Positions 60,507 through 64,000 of a DNA stretch of 64,000 nt are shown in pieces. The position numbers were made by a program, and so were the translations under genes. Below the pieces are notes generated by a model that saw only the letters and a list, made by a program, of their open reading frames with translations, was not told the DNA's origin and did not search any database. The stretch comes from SSC4 sp964443225. GTDB lineage: Bacteria > Chloroflexota > Anaerolineae > SSC4 > Amarolineaceae. The stretch's first letter is position 1. Every line of letters starts with the position of its first letter. The stretch is taken from positions 1 to 64,000 of the forward strand of contig CAYUCC010000020.1 of assembly GCA_964443225.1 (NCBI GenBank). Direction: 5' to 3'.

Positions 60507-60583
60507 GCCGGCGCAGGGAACATCTTCGGCAAGGTTGCCCTGATGTCGGTACTCAACACACCGAACAGCTTCCCTGCGCCGGC
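60507..60583. repeat. long hairpin upstream of the SH3-domain gene
   Basis: GCCGGCGCAGGGAA (60507-60520) pairs perfectly with its complement (60570-60583). Inside, TTCGG and CCGAA extend the stem after a symmetric internal loop. It ends 14 bases before the start of the minus-strand gene, so it forms in its 5' leader. Confidence 0.7.
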
Positions 60584-60659
60584 ACACTGGTTGCTGCAAG
60601 TATACCCCAACCTTTTGTTGACTGTCAATTGTCGAAATGCAACCGCCACCGCCTTCGGA

Positions 60660-60708
60660 GCAGCGAATTCCAGCCATAATGCCGGAAGTTATTCTTTTAC
60701 CGGTCCTG
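60660..60708 (-). repeat. half copy of the palindromic element
   Basis: Read on the minus strand: ACCGGTAAAAGAATAACT, then TTCC and ATGGCTGGAATTCGC. The other arm is missing. Confidence 0.7.
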
Positions 60709-60747
60709 AGCGCAGCGTCCATCCAGAAGTGGCACACATCTCCTGAA

Positions 60748-61761
60748 TCAGAGACGTTTGCGCATGGTGAGCAGAGTTTTGATTTCGCGGAAGCCGGCGC
60801 TGCGTAGCGCTGCAACTGCCTGCGAATGGGTGGCCTGCACTTTCGTCGCAACGGGGAAGATGGGGTAGTGCTGAAGGGTTTGCAGCGCACTGTCCACCAG
60901 CATGACTTCGAGTGCGCCGTGGCGTTCGGGATGGACATACAGACTCAGCGTATGATGACCCTGCCAGCGTGTCGCACGCACAATCGTGACCGCATCGAGC
61001 GGGCGGCCGCTTTCGGCGGCGGGGAGAGCCAGGCGCAGGACACGGGAATGGCCAACCAGGCGCAGGAAAGATTCCTGCACGCGACGCTCAAGGACCATCT
61101 GGAAGTCATCGGCACGCACGGGCTGCCACCACTGCATGAGGCTGGGTGTATTTGCGACTGCCAGCTCATAGGCCGCGTGCCACTCGTGGTTGTGCAGCGG
61201 ACGCAGCGGCAGCGCTGAGTCATTCAATGGTGCCGGCATGCGGTCCAGGCAGTATTCACCCGTCCCACCCAGCGTCTCGAACCCCATACGATCGTAGAGA
61301 CCGCGTGCAATGGGGTTGTTTTCGCGCACCTGCAGCACGGCCCATTTTCCACTGCGTCCTTCGATATACTCGAGCGCAGCGGCCATCAGCTTGCGGCTTA
61401 TCCCGCGACCACGGAACGGCGGTGCTACCGCCACGTTGGCTATGGCCCAACGCTGGCCGTAGGTATCGACGCGCTGAACCGTGATATTGCCAATCACGTG
61501 GCCGTCTTCGATCCAAACGAACCCACCGAGCATGTCGTAAAAATCGGTGCTGACACGGCTCAAAAACTGGGTAAACGGGCCCATCTGTCCCAAGGTACGC
61601 ATCTCGCGCAGTGCGCTCAGACCACCCTGGTCCAGCTCATCGGCAAACGCATCACCGATGAGATCGGCAACCTCCCCCAGGTCCCGCCGCACATCGATGG
61701 GCCGCAGTCCCGATGGTTGTGCCGCACTCTGGGGGCTCACTTGTACGACATGCGTGGTCAC
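60748..61761 (-). CDS. GNAT family acetyltransferase
   Basis: 337 residues. The N-terminal GNAT domain has VAVAPPFRGRGISRKLMAAA (acetyl-CoA loop) and VRENNPIARGLYDRMGFETL. The C-terminal half is a diverged second GNAT-like domain (SLYVHPERHGALEVMLVDSA). The GTG at 61761 is preceded only by a weak GGA. Not part of the 13.7-20 kb acetyltransferase group, and of a different subfamily. Substrate unknown. Confidence 0.85.
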   Translation of the reverse strand: MTTHVVQVSPQSAAQPSGLRPIDVRRDLGEVADLIGDAFADELDQGGLSALREMRTLGQMGPFTQFLSRVSTDFYDMLGGFVWIEDGHVIGNITVQRVDTYGQRWAIANVAVAPPFRGRGISRKLMAAALEYIEGRSGKWAVLQVRENNPIARGLYDRMGFETLGGTGEYCLDRMPAPLNDSALPLRPLHNHEWHAAYELAVANTPSLMQWWQPVRADDFQMVLERRVQESFLRLVGHSRVLRLALPAAESGRPLDAVTIVRATRWQGHHTLSLYVHPERHGALEVMLVDSALQTLQHYPIFPVATKVQATHSQAVAALRSAGFREIKTLLTMRKRL

Positions 61762-61859
61762 AATTATTCCAGGCTCCAGGCACCAGTTAGCGACAGTGTA
61801 GCACCGAAATATTCAACTGTCAAAGAAATTAGAAACCCGCCTCCCTAAAGAAGCGGGTC

Positions 61860-61937
61860 CCAAATCCAAAATCTAAAATCCCCAATCCAAAATCTAAAAT
61901 CCCCAATCCAAAATCTAAAATCCAAAATCCAAAATCG
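61860..61937 (-). repeat. GATTTTGG/GATTTTAG repeat after dnaK
   Basis: On the minus strand: directly after the TGA of dnaK, GATTTTGGATTTTGGATTTT and further AGATTTTGGATTGGGGATT units, about 78 bases. Third copy of the class, again at a gene 3' end and in the same orientation. Confidence 0.88.
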
Positions 61938-63839
61938 TCACACCTGCCTGAATTCGCCGTCGATCACGTCTTCATCGCTGTTCGGCGCGGCACCGCCCTC
62001 CTCCGGCCCAGGCTGCGGTCCTGCCTGGCTGCCCGCGGCTTGCTGCATGCGCGTGCCAATCTGCTGCCAGGCCTGCATCAGGTCATCGGTCGTGCTGCGC
62101 ATGAGGGCGGCGTCGGTACCCTGCAGTGCCGAGCGTACGGCACTGATCTTGCCCTCGAGCAGGGATTTGTCATCCGCGGTCAGGTGATCGCCCGACTCAC
62201 GCACGAATTTATCGACCTGGTACGCCGCATTGTCGGCGTGATTGCGTGCCTCCACCTCGTCCTTGCGTCGTTCGTCCTCGGCACGGAAACGCTCCGAATC
62301 CTTGACCATGCGGTCGATTTCGCCCTGGCTGAGACCGCTGGACGCGGTGATGCGAATTGCCTGTTCGCGCGCCGTGGCTTTGTCCTTAGCGGAAACGTGC
62401 AAAATACCGTCCGCATCGATGTCGAACGAGACCTCGATTTGGGGCATGCCGCGCGGCGCCGGCGGAATCCCATCCAGGATGAAATTGCCCAGCATCTTGT
62501 TGTCGGATGCCATGGGACGTTCGCCCTGGAAAACCTTGATATCGACGCTGGTCTGCATATCCGACGCCGTCGAGAAGATCTGGCTCTTTTTGGTCGGAAT
62601 CGTCGAATTTCGCTCGATCAGCGGTGTCATCACACCACCCAGGGTTTCGATGCCCAGCGTGAGCGGGGTAACGTCGAGCAGCACGACGTCCTTGACGTCA
62701 CCTTTGAGTACGCCGGCCTGGATGGCGGCGCCCAGGGCTACCACTTCGTCCGGGTTGACGCCCTTGTGCGGTTCTTTGCCAAACAGTTTGCGGACCGCCT
62801 CCTGCACCGCCGGCATACGCGTCATGCCACCGACCAACACGACCTCGTCGATGTCGGCGACGGTAAGTTTGGCATCTTTGAGCGCATCCTGCACGGGGCC
62901 GAGCGTACGTTTGACCAGGCTCTCGGTCAGCTGCTCCAGTTTGGCACGCGAGAGCACCATCGACAGGTGTTTGGGGCCACTGGCATCGGCGGTGATGAAC
63001 GGCAGATTGATCTCGGTCTGCATGACGGTCGAGAGTTCGATTTTGGCTTTTTCGGCCGCTTCCTTCAGACGCTGCAGGGCCATGCGGTCCTGGCGCAGGT
63101 CGATGCCCTGTTCCTTACGGAATTCGTCGGCAATCCAGTCGATGACGACCTGATCGAAGTCATCCCCACCCAGGAACGTATCGCCATTGGTGGAAAGCAC
63201 TTCGAAGACCCCATCACCCACGTCCAGAATCGAAATATCGAACGTGCCGCCGCCCAGGTCATAGACGGCGATCTGCTCGTCCTTTTTTTTCTCCAGACCG
63301 TAGGCAAGGGACGATGCTGTGGGCTCGTTGATGATACGTTTGACGTCGAGGCCGGCGATTTTGCCGGCGTCCTTGGTGGCCTGACGTTGGGAGTCGTTGA
63401 AGTAGGCCGGCACCGTGATGACCGCCTCTGTGACCGGTTCGCCCAGGTAGGCTTCCGCATCAGCCTTCAGCTTCTGCAGAATCATGGCCGAAATCTCGGG
63501 CGGCGAGTACTCGCGTCCGCCCATTTCGACCCAGGCATCACCGTTGGACTTGTCGACGATCTTGTAGGGAAGGAGCTGGCGCGCCTTCTGGACCATGCCA
63601 TCGCTGTATTTGCGCCCCATGAGGCGCTTCACGGAGAAGACGGTATTGTCGGGGTTGGTGATTCCCTGACGGCGTGCCACCTGACCCACGAGACGCTCGC
63701 CGGTTTTGGAATTGACCGCCACCACGGACGGAATCAGGCGCGATCCTTCTACGCTCGGAATAACGACCGGTTCGCCGCCTTCCATGACGGCGACCACGGA
63801 GTTTGTTGTGCCCAAATCGATGCCGATAATTTTACCCAT
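61938..63839 (-). CDS. dnaK: chaperone protein DnaK (Hsp70)
   Basis: 633 residues. ATPase domain with IGIDLGTTNSVVAVMEGGEP, NEPTASSLAYGL, YDLGGGTFDISILDVGDGVF and LVGGMTRMPAVQ. Substrate domain with LLDVTPLTLGIETLGGVMT and FDIDADGILHVSAKDKAT, then a helical lid and a disordered acidic tail ending EDVIDGEFRQV. AAGGAG lies six bases before the ATG. It follows grpE by 66 bases in a heat-shock operon. No CIRCE element (TTAGCACTC inverted repeat) is visible in the part present. Confidence 0.97.
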   Translation of the reverse strand: MGKIIGIDLGTTNSVVAVMEGGEPVVIPSVEGSRLIPSVVAVNSKTGERLVGQVARRQGITNPDNTVFSVKRLMGRKYSDGMVQKARQLLPYKIVDKSNGDAWVEMGGREYSPPEISAMILQKLKADAEAYLGEPVTEAVITVPAYFNDSQRQATKDAGKIAGLDVKRIINEPTASSLAYGLEKKKDEQIAVYDLGGGTFDISILDVGDGVFEVLSTNGDTFLGGDDFDQVVIDWIADEFRKEQGIDLRQDRMALQRLKEAAEKAKIELSTVMQTEINLPFITADASGPKHLSMVLSRAKLEQLTESLVKRTLGPVQDALKDAKLTVADIDEVVLVGGMTRMPAVQEAVRKLFGKEPHKGVNPDEVVALGAAIQAGVLKGDVKDVVLLDVTPLTLGIETLGGVMTPLIERNSTIPTKKSQIFSTASDMQTSVDIKVFQGERPMASDNKMLGNFILDGIPPAPRGMPQIEVSFDIDADGILHVSAKDKATAREQAIRITASSGLSQGEIDRMVKDSERFRAEDERRKDEVEARNHADNAAYQVDKFVRESGDHLTADDKSLLEGKISAVRSALQGTDAALMRSTTDDLMQAWQQIGTRMQQAAGSQAGPQPGPEEGGAAPNSDEDVIDGEFRQV

Positions 63840-63905
63840 AATTGCTCCTTATCATTCTTGTTTTCACGGGCTGTTAGAGTCCGTCTTGATTATTCACCGT
63901 GCCGG

Positions 63906-64000
63906 CTAAACAGCCCGCGCCACGCGCACCATAGCCGGTCGTAATACCCGCTCGCCCAACAAGTACCCTTTACGTACTTCCGCGATGATTTGATTCTCGT
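63906..64000 (-). CDS. grpE: nucleotide exchange factor GrpE, 3' end only
   Basis: Only the last ~31 codons are in the window: ENQIIAEVRKGYLLGERVLR followed by PAMVRVARAV and a TAG stop. The KGY and RVLRPAMV pattern is the GrpE C-terminus. It precedes dnaK on the same strand, the usual order. The rest lies beyond the right edge. Confidence 0.9.
   Translation of the reverse strand, partial: ENQIIAEVRKGYLLGERVLRPAMVRVARAV

Noticed and set aside
62040..63944. 634-codon plus-strand open frame
   Set aside because: Exact antisense of dnaK; long frames opposite GC-rich genes are common and the protein has no recognisable domain.

Overview
The window is GC-rich chromosomal DNA whose gene set suits a Chloroflexota bacterium of the Anaerolineae/Caldilineae kind. 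That placement is inferred from gene content and style: an AfsR-like regulator, TPR-CHAT and S8 proteases, tandem-GNAT proteins, a tungsten aldehyde oxidoreductase, a liv operon and many short intergenic repeats. I see no rRNA, tRNA, CRISPR array or insertion sequence. Both ends cut genes: malQ on the left and grpE on the right.

Layout. 0-3.1 kb: malQ (partial), acylphosphatase, VanW/G5 protein. 3.3-7.4 kb: a 2Fe-2S subunit of the CO-dehydrogenase small-subunit type, an epimerase, a MoaD-like protein and its small partner, facing a tungsten-type aldehyde:ferredoxin oxidoreductase. 7.6-8.5 kb: a LysE-family exporter behind a structured leader with its own terminator. 8.6-13.7 kb: two ORC/STAND-like ATPases, one membrane-anchored with LamG-like ectodomains, and a MNT/HEPN pair. 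13.7-21.5 kb: a minus-strand run led by a consensus promoter, a 33-codon leader peptide and two consecutive terminators, followed by an ABC exporter, acetyltransferases and RsgA. 21.5-23.4 kb: ferredoxin-NADP reductase and a CBS protein.

23.5-32.8 kb is the most unusual region: an AfsR-type STAND regulator, a sigma factor, a zinc-finger (anti-sigma-like) protein, a TPR-CHAT protease and a membrane-anchored subtilisin with a tandem SPWEVGG linker, all in one direction. 33.4-37.9 kb: a phosphatase and a sulfur-handling operon (PocR-HTH regulator, SQR-like oxidoreductase, DUF1641, TusE/DsrC, DsrE) with palindromic operators upstream. 38.2-43.1 kb: a branched-chain amino-acid type ABC operon. 43.2-48 kb: metF, a UPF0158/nucleotidyltransferase fusion, a lipoprotein, CorA and a phosphatase. 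48.0-53.9 kb: an NAD-linked formate dehydrogenase operon. 53.9-64 kb: penicillin-acylase-like hydrolase, two GlgC paralogues (one with a broken nucleotide motif), an SH3-domain membrane protein, an acetyltransferase, dnaK and grpE.

Repeats. A palindromic element of about 78 bp occurs six times plus one half copy. GATTTTGG-type repeats sit at the 3' ends of three genes in the same orientation. ACGGATT and GGGAGTA arrays fill other gaps. Several of these elements touch or contain stop codons.
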